Shown: positions 1 to 12,450 of the stretch, piece by piece | Layout: each line of letters opens with the position of its first letter | Numbering within the stretch: the stretch's first letter is position 1 | Assembly (NCBI GenBank): GCA_030620095.1 | Contig: JAUTXW010000326.1 | Location: 1,631,001-1,695,000 of the forward strand | Length of the DNA stretch: 64,000 nt | Direction of reading: 5' to 3' | Source of the DNA: Kuschelorhynchus macadamiae | Taxonomy: Eukaryota > Arthropoda > Insecta > Coleoptera > Curculionidae | Notes under the pieces: generated by a model | Databases searched by the model: none | What the model saw: only the letters and a program-made list of their open reading frames with translations | Told to the model about the DNA's origin: nothing | Position numbers and translations under genes: made by a program

Positions 1-543
1 TAATTCATTGATCCACATCTCATCAAGATATAAAATTTTCTTTTGCTCCCTGCGCTACTGCTTTATACTTTATACTAAAGTATTTTCGTCGCCAGCAAAT
101 AATTTCATCGCTTTCCAGTAAAAGTCCTTGTCGGTTATGCTTTTCCCAGGCAAAATCCATGTTTTTTAAAGTTGTCTATAAGAGTTTTCTAGTTATCAAA
201 GGAATACTTTCATCTTGGCCAAGCTACATCAAAATTTTATCTAGAGTGGGTATTTCTTTTTTCAACTTTCTTCCAATTGCACATTTGGTGTCTTCATCAA
301 GGACTTCCTGAAATTTTCGTTCCGAGGTTCCACTTGACCTGCTACCTTTCTCTACCGCAATAATTTGAAAACGGTGGACTTTCCAATTCCAGTCATTAGA
401 TAACATCGTTCAACAATTTCTTATACAGTAAAACTAGGGTAACCGTGTTTTTTGAAATCATGTACATTTAAAATAATAACTTTTTCATTCACTGATAGTG
501 GAGAATTATTAGAACATCTTTTCGTTGGGGTGAATGTCGCCAT
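1..543 (-). pseudogene. Tc1-like transposase, N-terminal part, broken and cut by window edge
   Basis: Read on the minus strand from an ATG at 543, frame 1 gives MATFTPTKRCSNNSPLSVNE, then VIILNVHDFKKHGYPSF, a stop, and EIVERC. The frame then shifts to an open stretch (406-224) with a basic linker containing GKSTVFKLLR-like and KFQEVLDEDTK segments. Further on, NMDFAWEKHNRQGLLLESDE and, at the window start, ILYLDEMWINE can be read. The last segment matches the first catalytic Asp motif (YLDETW) of Tc1/mariner-type DDE_3 transposases that carry an N-terminal helix-turn-helix. At least two frameshifts and several stops make this a dead copy. The rest of the catalytic domain lies outside the window. 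The assignment rests on motif order and should hold at superfamily level only. Confidence 0.6.
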
Positions 544-2680
544 TTTATTAATATTTTTATAATACTGTCAACAGTGTGACGTAACAGCAAATACCAACAT
601 GTTTAAAACACAATTAAGAAGTGTTTATAATCTGCGTTTATTACCTGCCTCCATTAAGTACTAGCCTATTATGTATGCATTGAGAAATAAATGTAATATA
701 TATAGAGTAATACAACCACATTTGTTATTCAAATGAGTTTATTTTTATTTCTATAAACAAAGTTTACCTACGCCTATGGACGACCTCGAAATTCAGCCAA
801 ACTGGACGGAATTCCCCATTTTATTACTCTATACATTTCTGAAACAAACTATAGATTAAATACACAGAAAGATACTTAACAGAACAATAAACCGTGACTA
901 AGGGTAGTTTCTTCCCAACCATCCCCCAACCCGAAAATATCTGTTTATTGGTTGCGTTAACGAGGTGTTAGACTGATGGGTTTGAAAAGAGGACGCAGTT
1001 GAATGTCACTTATGTTAGTAATTTTGATAAGGTTTATCAATTAGTGGTTTTCTCGAGTTTTGTTTTGCTTTCTTTAGTGTTTTTTGTGTTTAGAAGTTTT
1101 AAAGTCAATTGAATGCTATTAACTGCCTAATCATGACCATTAAGTGCATGGTTTATGGTCAGAATTGAAAACAAGTGCTTGTTTATCTTTCCACGGGTAA
1201 GTTTATAGACCGTTCCATTGTCGGTATGGTTAAATTAGAAATTTTTTAAATTTAAAGTAATATTGCAATTCTTGTTTTAGTACAGGAATGTAGGTTTTCA
1301 ATTGAGATAATTTATCTATTGTACTTTAAATTCGAATAAAAATGTATATTTATGCTCTTTTTAACTATTAGACAACAATTTATCGATAAAAGTGGTGTAA
1401 TCTGTTAATAAATACGTGTTGGACTGTACACACAATTAAATACATTATTTCCTTATCTAAAATTTTTAGTTGTAGAACAATGTTACACTTGATAATATTT
1501 TTTAAATTAAAGAGAACATCCTTTCGAATTATAAAAGCAGTGTATTATTTTATTACTGCCGGTACATTTATAAATTAATTCGTACTGTATAAAAATAGGT
1601 CATTCCCTGAAAAATAGAGAGCATTTTCAAACAACATACCTATTAATTTTTAAGGGCCTAAATATAAATAAAATAATTATTTTAAAGTATAATTTTAATT
1701 TTTGGATTTTTTTTTTTGTGTATCAATAAAATATCTTTAAAAGTTTAGGTAGGTTTCATACAGTTCTCAAAATAGTAAATATCAATAAATTAAATATACG
1801 CAATATTTTGTACATTAATAAATAAGAAATGACCCGTGTTTAATTTAGGTTTCAAGAATTTAAGAGATAACCGTTTAGAAGGGTATAGATCACTTAAGAA
1901 TGTAAACTTAAGAATACATTCAATCACATATGGCTCTGCAAATTTTTATTTACATTTCTCAGTATTTTCAAACAATGTTGATTATTAAGAATCAAATGTT
2001 AGTTGTATAGTTATATAAAATGTCAGTAAAAAATCTTAAACAATTTAATTTAAAAGCGTTTTATTGAGTGTATAATATTCTAGCCAAAATTATAAAACAA
2101 CAGATATGCTAAAAAATAAAAAAATACCTTAGGGCATATTTTAGTGCAAGTTTTAAATCAGCCCTCATCCCCTCAAAATTAAAAATGCCAGATGAGAAAG
2201 AGGCAAGTTATACCTGGTATGAAAGGTTTTCAAAACCCCTGTATTTTATCGTTAAATTATATGAAAACGAAAACTTTTCAAACGAGATATTACTTGACCC
2301 GCCTTCCCGTTTAGTATTTTTAAGGGGTGTGTGTGCCCTCCGTCCCCTCTACATAACATAACTGTAGGTACCAATTTTTGCTTATTTTAAGAAGACTTTG
2401 CTTTCCGATAAATTGAACTGTACACAAGCACCTGTATCTTTAGCTATTATAACTCTGCTGTTTAGCTAATATCATATCGAAAGACCCAATAAAAGAATCT
2501 GTTCTTCGAGATCTAAAACTATACATAATAAAAAATAAATACAATTTTTATCCAGTCAGACTTTTAAAATTTTAGGCCGCCTATGTTTCATGTTTTGTAA
2601 ACAGCAGTATGTAAAACTCCCTGAGGTTATTCTTGAGTCACAATACTCAATGCATTTGCTATAGGCGTTATGTACTTACT
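544..2680. other. AT-rich stretch without recognisable gene
   Basis: I see no coding potential, RNA gene or well-formed repeat in this 2.1 kb. The first few hundred bases may be the 5' flank of the transposase remnant. Confidence 0.5.
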
Positions 2681-2722
2681 GCAAAGTTTACGGAATAAAC
2701 GTATTTATTCTGTAAACTTTGC
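2681..2722. repeat. Short near-perfect hairpin
   Basis: Arms at 2681-2699 and 2704-2722 (GCAAAGTTTAC...) are reverse complements over 19 bases with one mismatch, around a 4-base loop CGTA. No gene is adjacent. Confidence 0.85.
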
Positions 2723-3321
2723 TTACTGTGTACTTAATCTATAAGTAAATATATTACGACATGGTTCTATTTAAATTGTTTTACTATAACCATTGATAAA
2801 AGATATTTACGTATATACTGGGAAATATAGTCAGAGTTTACTGAATACTTATTCGTTAAATTTTAGTATGTTAATAACTCGGATGAGTTCATTTTATTTG
2901 GAAAAAGATCAGTGGCTTCCTAACCCTTTTAATTAGCACAACTATTTCAGAATAACCTATTTTATATTGATGCATTCATGTATAAATGTGAAGTACGCGC
3001 TCACGTGGCTTGACACTTCTGTGGCTACATTATAATTAGGCCGCAATTTAACTGCGGAGTATGTTTAAATATCAAGTATTTTTTTGCAATAATTGCAAAT
3101 GATACTTTTATTCTCTATATGTAGAAAAAAATCCGTTATTATTAATTTGCTATTCTTAATGCAGCCATTTAGCAGGCAATTATTATTTCATTGTTGAAAG
3201 TATTTGGCTTATTAAATAAAACAAATCGAATGTATAACTAACGTCATATAAGAATAGAATTCCTGCCTCAGAGCCCAAAAAATAAATCAATATAAACTAA
3301 AGTTTGGGGAATAAAGTAAGA

Positions 3322-3325
<4 letters not shown>

Positions 3326-3386
<61 letters not shown>
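3326..3386. repeat. (TA)n microsatellite
   Basis: About 30 AT dinucleotides with a single G interruption at 3376. Confidence 0.97.
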
Positions 3387-3756
3387 GAGCCGTGAAATAT
3401 CTCTACGCTTTAAATATCACGCCCTAAGAGTTTTTCGGTATTTGGAAACTCACCAAATTTGAGTTCCATTCTGAACGCTAAATCTTAAACATTTATGTTA
3501 AACACTCTCCAGATTTCCAATACGCATTTGAAAACACTTTATTTAATCATTATAATCACAGTACAAATTTTTACAAATCCCCAAAACAGTGTTTGGAATA
3601 CTGGTATCGAGAATACAGTATATTCCTAGGCAACACGCATGAATTGCATGCTATTATCTTAAAAACTAAAAAAAAAAAGATGATATTGTCCTTTACTTAA
3701 ATTGTTGTTTCAACAGCCTAATATCTCGATTATTATTGCTTTGAGTTTTTATATTT

Positions 3757-5515
3757 TCAGGTAATGCATTGAAAGTCATTGTTAGTCAGTCGATCAAAAT
3801 TAAATACAATTTTTAATACTTTATTCTGCAGGGACTGCATCTTACCAAACAAAACAACACCGCACGTATGCCATATTGATATTAGATATCTGGAGTGGGG
3901 CAAAAAGTAAGCATTGTATATGTTCATTTTACTCCTATGACTATGATAACTTCTGGCCCTGAACACTGCAGCACTCATATGTAATATATTGTCCGTATGC
4001 TCATTAAAGGAACGATTTTCATCTATGATCAACCAGAGATACTTTATTTTTTATACATTTTTCGAGAAGTACATCTTTTATTTTAATTCGGGGCATATCA
4101 ATAATTTTATTTTTTTTTGTTTGAACAGCATAAACTTGGTTTTCTCTGCATCAATCTTTAATTTATTTTTTTTAATAACGAATCAGTGTACAGCTTCAGA
4201 TCGCAATTATTGAGAGCTTCGAGGCCACGCCCACGTTCACCACTATATATAAGAACCGTATCATGAGCAAATGTGTAATATCGACCTTTTAGTCCAGTGC
4301 GTTTTAAACTCAACACGTATAAATAATATAATAACGGCCCAAGCACTGAACCCTGAGGGATCCACACTTATTTGTCAATGTTGAGCTGACGTCAGGTCCT
4401 AATTTTACATATTGTTCGCTATTTGCTAAATACCTCTTTAATAAATTCAATATATTACCTCTAAATCTCATGCGACTCAACTTTTTAAGCAGCACTCCGA
4501 TACTGACCACATTAAATGCTTTTTTCAAATCTACAAAAATGGCTACTACATTTTTTTTGTTATCTAGTTCTGATGTTATTAGATTCAAAACATCCATTGT
4601 TAAACTCAGTGTACTGCTATTTTTCAAAACCATATTGGAACTCGTCGGTACTAATAAATCTACCTATAAATTTTAGCATCCTCTTTTTAAGTATTGTCTA
4701 ATTTTTGAGAATACATTAATTACACTTATTGGTCGATAGTTATTTACACAATCCTTAGATCTGCACTTAAAAATAGGGCTAATTCTATTAATTTTGAGTT
4801 CCTGTTGAAATATCCCCGATCTAAGGACCTTAATAATAATTCAGGATTATTAAATAATTCAAGATAGAGACAATATCATCTCCTAAATTTAAAAAGTCGC
4901 GTATCGTTGTTTTATCATGCTCCGGGGCTGAGTTGCTTTTTAAACTTAATATTATTTTCCCTAATTTCATTTGTACAATGCATGCATACTATTATGGCAA
5001 TAGATTTCGTTAAAGTGTAGATCCTTGTTTTTGATTGCCTATTACTAAGTGTTTAATTTCCCCATCAATCTCCTGAACTATATTATTTCTTACATGGGTA
5101 ACATGTTTATTCAGTTCATTTACTATATCTAGTTGTTCGCTTATCACCTCATTATTTACAATCAGAGAGTGTTTTGTTGTTCCATACTGTTCCCTATCCT
5201 TACTCAGGTTATTAATAAAACGCCACTGCTTCGCCTGGATCGCCTCTTTATTTTTAAGTACCGATTTTTAAGAGTCTTTATTTTCTTGGTTACCTTATTT
5301 TTTATGTTCTTAAATTCTCTTTCTAATTCTTTATGATCTGGTTTCTCACATTTACTTTTATATAATCTATTTCTTTCTTTTACCATAGCAAGTAAGTGGT
5401 TTGATCTCCATTTATTATTCTCATGGCACCTAAGTTTCCTGACATATTCGGGTTCACCTTTATATGTTTGTATTGCATCTATATTAATTCTTAGAATGTT
5501 TCTATTGTCATAATT
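3757..5515 (-). pseudogene. Decayed non-LTR retrotransposon ORF2 (endonuclease-RT linker, RT, post-RT)
   Basis: The minus strand carries, in element order, pieces of a LINE ORF2 in several frames. Near 5500-5204 lies the linker after the endonuclease (RNRLYKSKCEKPDHKELE, EFKNIKNKVTKKI). At 4800-4690 is RISPIFKCRSKDCVNNYRPI, the classic start of the RT domain. At 4633-4310 is VVAIFVDLKKAFNVV, RT motif A with the second Asp replaced by Asn. At 4367-4158 is IPQGSVLGPLLYYLYV followed by FAHD where an active copy has F/YADD. At 4032-3757 is the post-RT segment (IIDENRSFNEH, LQNKVLKIVFNFDR). Frameshifts separate the blocks and two catalytic positions are altered, so it is inactive. The type resembles Jockey-like insect elements, but the clade was not tested. 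No poly-A tail is visible at the 3' side. Confidence 0.85.
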
Positions 5516-7106
5516 CCTTTACGGTGATGAAACAGTATTTATTAGATTAAGTAATTTTTATTTAATCATCTCCAACTATTCTAAATATATGTGCAATATT
5601 CAGCAATCATGTAAAAATCGAACAGTGACAGCAAGGCCCATTTATTCTATTAATGGGCCTTGCAGTGACAGTGCCTTTATCTGTATTCAATCTTGAGCTA
5701 GAATGCTATAGGCAGTTACGTTTTGTGAAAGTATTTTTTAAAGCCATAAAATAAGTAATTCGGAGAATCATGTAAAACTTACCGTATACCAAAATATATC
5801 TCCTGTATATATAAAACACAAATTAGAATATACCTAAATGATGAATGTCCAAAATTTTAAATTACTGTTCACTGGATGAGGTTTTTACGATTTTGGTGAG
5901 TCTCCTTTGTACTTAATATCTTCTTTGGGTCCAATATATACTAAAAGAGAAAACTAATAATGGATAATTTATAAATATCTCACATTTTCTATTTCGAGGT
6001 TTCGCTTTCGGACTAATGCTTAAAATTGAGTATATAATCGCTTTAAAACACAATTTCATTTTGTAATTTAATGACATAAGGACTAGTACCACTTATTTTA
6101 AGATACATCCACTGTTCATGCTGTTGTGCATGATTGTTGAATTTCCCTGCGTTGGACTCCATATTCGAACTCAAATTTGGTTATGGTATGTATCTCAATT
6201 CTCCGATCAAAGTTGTTTAAAGGCACATAACAATCCTGTGAGTACTCGCCAAGATCCTGGGTGTAAAATTTTGGTTACAAATTACATGGGGTAAACATTT
6301 TGGCATCAAATTAGTTTTTTTTCGGCATATTAAACCTGTAGTATTTTCGAAATATAAGAAAAAAGTTTTATGTGTTATAGGTATGAACACGCTTGGTTTT
6401 CGAGCTATAGGGAGAATAATAGAACACCCTGTACTTATTTTGAGAAGTACTATATGCTAAATTTGCTGAAAAGCATATTTTGTGTCATCATGTTTTCCCC
6501 AATGTATTTTATATGATACTTTAACACACTCTTTGTTAAACTAGTCACAGGGTTAGTTTTGCGCCTATGGACAATTTTGATCGGGATGTTGAAATACATG
6601 ATACTAAAATTTGATGAATTTTGGTAGCCGGCCAAAAAATATCATTGATTGTGTTATTTATGAAATTTTGCAAAATATGTACTATTGGTTAAAATGGATT
6701 TTCAAAAAATTATGGATGCAATATAATATGTGTATAATAAAAATTATACGCTTTATTTAGGTACACAGCTTACTTATATTTGGACCTTTCTATGAAGAGG
6801 AACTCTAAATAAATTTTATATTTTTCCATTGTTTTTTTTGGTTACTGATTTTATATACCCAGTTAAAAACAGTGTTTTTTTTACCTTTCACTCGCATCAA
6901 CCAAACCTTGCATTTGGGTTTCGACTCAATCAGAAAGATAACGATTGTGAAAGCATCTAAAAAATTTAAAATTTGGAATAGCAAAAATGTAAAACTAATT
7001 TTCCGTGAAATATATAAAATAAATAGTTACAGGCATTTTGTAGTGTTTTTTAAAAGATGTATGGTCGTTATTGTATCAGTAAAACAACTACTTACTACAA
7101 CTACAA
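5516..7106. other. AT-rich stretch without recognisable gene
   Basis: Apart from the hairpin at 5631-5663, I see nothing here with coding or repeat character I can name. Confidence 0.4.
5631..5663. repeat. 12 bp perfect hairpin flanked by direct CAGTGACA copies
   Basis: GCAAGGCCCATT (5631-5642) and AATGGGCCTTGC (5652-5663) are perfect reverse complements around a 9-base spacer. The octamer CAGTGACA occurs immediately on both sides in direct orientation. Confidence 0.85.
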
Positions 7107-7110
7107 ACTT

Positions 7111-7388
7111 AAGCCCGCTACTCATTATTTGTTTGATTTCATTAATTCGATTCGTCAATTATTCATATGAATGGGCGAAATAACGAATGTACGAATATTT
7201 CATTCACACTATTCATCGAGTTTTATTTAATTCGTTCGCATGGATTTCATGCATTTCTGCAAAAAAACAAAACATTTGATACGGACGAATGATTCGCCAA
7301 AGTCAAAGCCTACTTGATTATTCACCAAAAGATAGAACCCTTCACACTATGAGGACGAATTAACGAATAGACGAATTGTTAGTGCTTA
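7111..7388. repeat. MITE-like repeat, GCCCGCTACTCA family
   Basis: Starts with GCCCGCTACTCATTATTTG and is rich in CGAAT/ATTCG words (GACGAATTAACGAATAGACG near its right side). Related segments lie at 8843-8960 (GCCATTACTCACTATTCGT) and, inverted, at 46290-46372 (ACGAATAGTGAGTAGCAGGC). Boundaries are approximate and no coding capacity is seen, so this is a non-autonomous dispersed repeat of unknown superfamily. Confidence 0.45.
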
Positions 7389-8842
7389 AGTGTTCCCAAG
7401 TAATCACTCACTCGGCTACCTGTTTCATGCAACTTGTAGCTTAATTTTTCTTCCATGTCTTAAAACGACGGATTGATTGAATTAACGGTGTTCGGCGATG
7501 CTTGACTTTGACAAATCTGGACAAAAGAACACCCTGCTATGACCCAATGCAAACAAGTGCTTATTTTACCATGATGATTAATTTGAATTATGCAAACGGA
7601 GTAAAAAAAATGATAAAATTGCCGAAACATCTCTCCACGAACTCAAGAATAATAAATACAATTGATAGTTTTTTCAATTTTTGTTATTTTAACTCGACCC
7701 TTTAAATTTTTACATAACACATTAAATCTTAAAGTACCACTTCTACTACTATTCAGTTTAAGGACAATTAATTCCTTAAATATAATTTAACAAAATTTGC
7801 TCATTATCATCTCAGTTGGTAACCCTCATATTAATTTATCAATGATTATTTACAGTTTTTTTACGACCCTCTTAAAGTGAAATATATTACAAATCTTATA
7901 TTTCACTAAAATTTTTAAAACATCATTGATATAGTGCACGAGAAATGCAATATAAAATTTATTTTGGGGCGTCCTATAAAATGATTTTAAGTTCAATAAA
8001 TCATAATTTAGACAACCATTGACTCAGTGTATTTACCTATTGTTTCAAAAAATGAAAATTTAAGGCTTAAGCAGGTAAGTCCAAATTTTTGGTCCATCCA
8101 GTAAATACAAAAAACTAAAAAAGACAAATAAGCGATATTCACCGGATATATAAAAAAGGTCTTTAGCAAGTCAAGTATCGACAGTTTAGATATTTATTGG
8201 AGACCATTAAACCCGCTACTGGCTATGCATGATGCGATTCGTTTATCCCATTCGATAATAAAGTTCATGTGCATCATTGAACTACAAAGGCATCATTATA
8301 GTGTACCCGACTGTTCTATAATACAAGGTAAGCCAAACTCAATAGCCTCTTAGTACCAATATTACTTTAAAAATTTGGCTCTGGCCATAGATGAACATAA
8401 CTTTCTTTTTAAATTTTTTAGATTGGGCGGTGTTGCCGCTTCTACATGAAATTGGTGGCAACATTTTAATGAAATTCCCTGTATATTACAAGATTTTTAT
8501 ATGTTCGTAAACGTGGCAGCTAAAGGGCTTCAAATGGTCAAAAATGGTAATTTTCAATCGCCATTTTCTCGAAAATAATTAAATTTAGGTATAGGAAACA
8601 TAACACAAAAAATATTTATAATTTTCGGGGAAATACAAACCTTTAATTATGTACACAGGGTTTAAGGTAGAAGTGGTAACATCGCACAATTTAAGATATT
8701 TTAACAAGAAAGTTTATACTCACCTATGACTAGAGCCACATTTTCAAATATATTTATTGTTTCACCAGATACATCTAATCTAATAGGCCACTAAGTTTGG
8801 CGTACCCTGTATAAGCTCTCAGTTTTAGCCTTAACTCTTAAG

Positions 8843-8960
8843 GCCATTACTCACTATTCGTGATGCGACGCGTCCGCGCGACCAAATCTCATTCGGCAAT
8901 TTATCAACGAACTGGCGAATATATAATATATCATCTACAAAACTTTATTCTTGACAATTG
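8843..8960. repeat. Second fragment of the GCCCGCTACTCA repeat family
   Basis: GCCATTACTCACTATTCGT at its left end matches the start of the repeat at 7111 and the inverted copy at 46372. The inner part has CGAAC/GGCGAA words. Partial copy. Confidence 0.4.
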
Positions 8961-9914
8961 GCGAATGTAAATTATATCCCTACGCTTGGCGAACAACTTA
9001 TAGCAACAAGTTCACAAACTTCTCAGAAATGTACCTACACTATAGTTATTCTCGATTTGATTATTATTAGTACTTTCCTAAACGTTAAGAATATTTTATA
9101 ATATTTTATTAAGACTGACCTATACCTATCGTTAACCGTTCTTGAGATGACAATTATTTAGTTGTTTTTAATGCAAAAATTTGACGAAAAATTAAATAAA
9201 ATAATATTAAAAGTAGCAAAGGTGGACTTATAAAAATTTAACAATGCATAGTCAAAACACAACTTCTTTGGTGTCAGAACCAGTAGACACTTTTAATATA
9301 GGGGATTTTTAAAAACCATGTTTTTCTGTTATTTATAAAAATAGGCTTAAATCAGTTTTATCCAATAGTATATGTTAGTATTAAAGACTAGATGCAGTAA
9401 ATCCCCTTTTAATTACCTAAAATATTCCTTTATTTAGCAATTTTTCAGTTTTAAGTATATAAATAAAAATACGCATTGAAGTCCCTAATATTCGTCTATA
9501 TCTCGAAGTAGGCTCTTTACGATCTGACGCCAAAGATGTTTATTGTTAGTCTAGTTTAAATGAAATGGCAGGAAATTATACATGGGATAATATCTTAATT
9601 TTATTCTACAATCATGACAAGCAAAAGAGTAGCGTCAAATGTAAAAGTTTCAGTTAACTTTATCCAGAATACAATTGTTGCCGATTGTTATTTAATTTTA
9701 TAATATAAAAATTGCTAGGTATAGAAACATATCAACCAACTGGTTATTCAAAAGATCAACTATTAGTTCCTCAATGATCAAGAGTTATGCTATGAATACA
9801 ATTACCTCTTTAATTTATAAGTCGATCTATACTAGCCCCAGCGACAAATTTGCTTCACTATTTTATTTCGAAGAGTAGTGCATTTTGCGCCTTTTAAAAC
9901 ATAGCACTTTTTAC
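8961..9914. other. No recognisable feature
   Basis: AT-rich, no open frame or repeat I can support. Confidence 0.4.
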
Positions 9915-9918
9915 TTAA

Positions 9919-10445
9919 GGAGGAACTGCACGCAGTAATATGGATCATTTGCAAGCCTTCCGCCGCTGTAATATTATGTTAAAACTATAAGAGATATGTA
10001 TTAGCTTCAATGTGATTTTAATAGGAAAATATGTATAGTTGGGCGCTAAATGCGAATTTTTGTGAAAAAATTAAATCTAGAGATATAAAATAAAAGTAGA
10101 TTTGTCCATTTTCGACCATTTTTTGACCACTTTTTGACGCACATGCCTTCGCATATAATTTTTTTTCCACAAAATGGCTCTTTACCGCCTTACATTGATC
10201 CTTTTTCTACGTAAGTGCAAAATTTGAAATGGTAAATCGTACTCATGTCTTTGTACTTCTGCAGCCCGTGAACCCTTTTGAACCCATTTTTAACCGAAAT
10301 GTAATTTAAATTACCTATACATAACACATTTTTTTGAGGTCGGACGTGCAGGAAGTTTTTTTTAATGCGTAGGTACCTTTTCATCTTACTTTCAACTCGA
10401 CTAGACCTTGTCGCTGGTTTTTCACTTTTTGCGTGCAGTTCTCCC
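9919..10445 (-). mobile_element. TTAA-flanked MITE, copy 1
   Basis: A 527 bp element bounded by TTAA on both sides (9915-9918 and 10446-10449). Its terminal inverted repeats are 16 bp: GGAGGAACTGCACGCA on the left and the complement of GGGAGAACTGCACGCA on the right. The interior is nearly collinear with the inverted copy at 43195-43713. The TTAA duplication is what piggyBac-type transposases make, so this is probably a non-autonomous element mobilised by such an enzyme. An apparent 91-codon frame inside it, echoed in copy 2, is a by-product of shared sequence, not evidence of a gene. Confidence 0.8.
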
Positions 10446-10701
10446 TTAACACCAACTCGTAACATTTTTCCTAGTCGTCAGTTGGTTCTTTTCTCGAGCT
10501 GACCCCCCCCAATAATAAAACCTGGGTCACGTCCCTTGATATATCTATATTATTAATAAAATACAGGATCAGTGGTTATGAACTTGGTAAAAATGACACA
10601 AAAACAGCTATTTTCTTAACTTCCGCAGTAGTATTTCTGTAAAACGATTAATAAAATATGCTTATATTTGACGGAAGCATATCTAAAAAGTGAAAAACAT
10701 A

Positions 10702-10867
10702 CAGGGTGTTTTATCTAAATTAACAAAGTTGTAGTTAGTTTCCGTAAAAACCGAATGTGTCATAGATGTCAAAATATTTTAATTCGAAACATCAATAAAA
10801 ATCAAAGCTCGTACCAAATTTTTAAAAATATTTCTTTTATATTTCTCGAGATTTTTAAATAACCCTG
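10702..10867. repeat. Small CAGGGT-ended MITE-like element
   Basis: Begins TA-CAGGGTGTTTTATC and ends ATAACCCTG-TA, giving short inverted ends within TA flanks, 166 bp in all. This is the signature of non-autonomous Tc1/mariner relatives, and the same end word occurs on the DD41D elements at 15.2 and 56.8 kb. Confidence 0.5.
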
Positions 10868-11135
10868 TATAGGTATACCTAGATAAGTATGCGGGTTTAC
10901 AATCATTCTTTTATATATAATATATACTCATAAAGAATATTTTACACACTTACTATGGACTGTTTTCGTTAAAAGAATTAATTAGTATAATATAGATCGA
11001 TAACAAATGTAAGCTTATTTTTTTTAAATGGAAATTGGAACAAGAAAAACTGACGGAAGCATTAATGTTAAAAGTATGTTGAACTGAAGATATTCATCTC
11101 TGTTATCCCAGAGAACATAAAATACTTATGTTTAA

Positions 11136-11273
<138 letters not shown>

Positions 11274-11275
<2 letters not shown>

Positions 11276-12450
11276 AAGTTTTGAGTAAAACCAATTTACC
11301 GATTTTTAAGAGGTATCGAAGAAATTGACGAAATGTCATTTCAATTTTTTTCTGCGGTGCTGATCTCTAGTACCTACCTACTAGTGGAAAACTTTGAATC
11401 ATTTGTTTCTGCAAAGGAATCCGAAATATTTCCATTACATATTGTTACGGTGTGAATATGTTATATTTTAATTGATATAATTACCAGTTAATATTAAGCC
11501 TATGTATACTTTTATCAAAAAATGATAATGACGATGTTTCATAACAGTATCTTATGCAACATGTAAAAGCATCAATAATAAAAAATAAAATTCCAACATA
11601 ACAAGATTTTTAGGAATTTAATGATAGGTATTAATAGGTATGGTAATATTTAATGTGACCAAACTTGGCATATATTTAAATCTACTTATTAAGATTTAAT
11701 TAAAAGTTAAAAAATAATCAAAAACTTTAAAAGTAACAGTAATTATTATATGGATATTATTTTTAAATGATTTTAAAAGACACGACAAGACAGAAATAGT
11801 ATAAGTATGATTAACATAATACCAATTATAGGAAATTAAATACATTATAATACATTTGTAAATATTATAAAAACAGTCTCCTACAAAAACAAATTAAACC
11901 AGATGAATTTAAAAATGGTGTGACTAGCCTCACAGTTCCGGTGTTCATAAAAATCCCGGCTGTAGTCATGTTTAGCCGGTATTTATAAGAATATCGCTAT
12001 TTATGTTATATAGCTTTAACCTTATTAGACCTTTGGCTTTAATGATGATTAATTAATCTCTTGCAAGCCTGGTATTCATTCATCTAGTGGGCACAATGGT
12101 AACCCAGAAAAATGGATTTGCACTTATTCGTTGATCTATTAAACTTTGAGCCTCAGCATTTATATTACACAGGGCAATATTCAAAGTATTGACCGGTATG
12201 AGCAATGTTAATTAAAAAAGTCAAATATTACTTTTTAAATGTTTATTTAAAAAATAGTGAGTTAACTAAGCAGGTAGATGTGAAAAATACAAAAATTAAC
12301 ATTGTTGGAACTCAAAATATCAAGTTTGAAAATTAAAAAAGGTTAATCATTTTGAATGAAATAAAGTCTTCATCTTTCTTAACCGAAATAAAATTTCTCT
12401 AATAAAATTCCTAAAGCCGACGCAAAAAGCTAACGTAATATATATTCTCG
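11274..12450. other. No recognisable feature
   Basis: AT-rich sequence with no coding frame or clear repeat. Confidence 0.4.

Noticed and set aside
10190..10465. 91-codon frame with partly conserved copy at 43178-43387
   Set aside because: Similarity follows from the shared MITE sequence; copy 2 stops earlier and no domain is visible.
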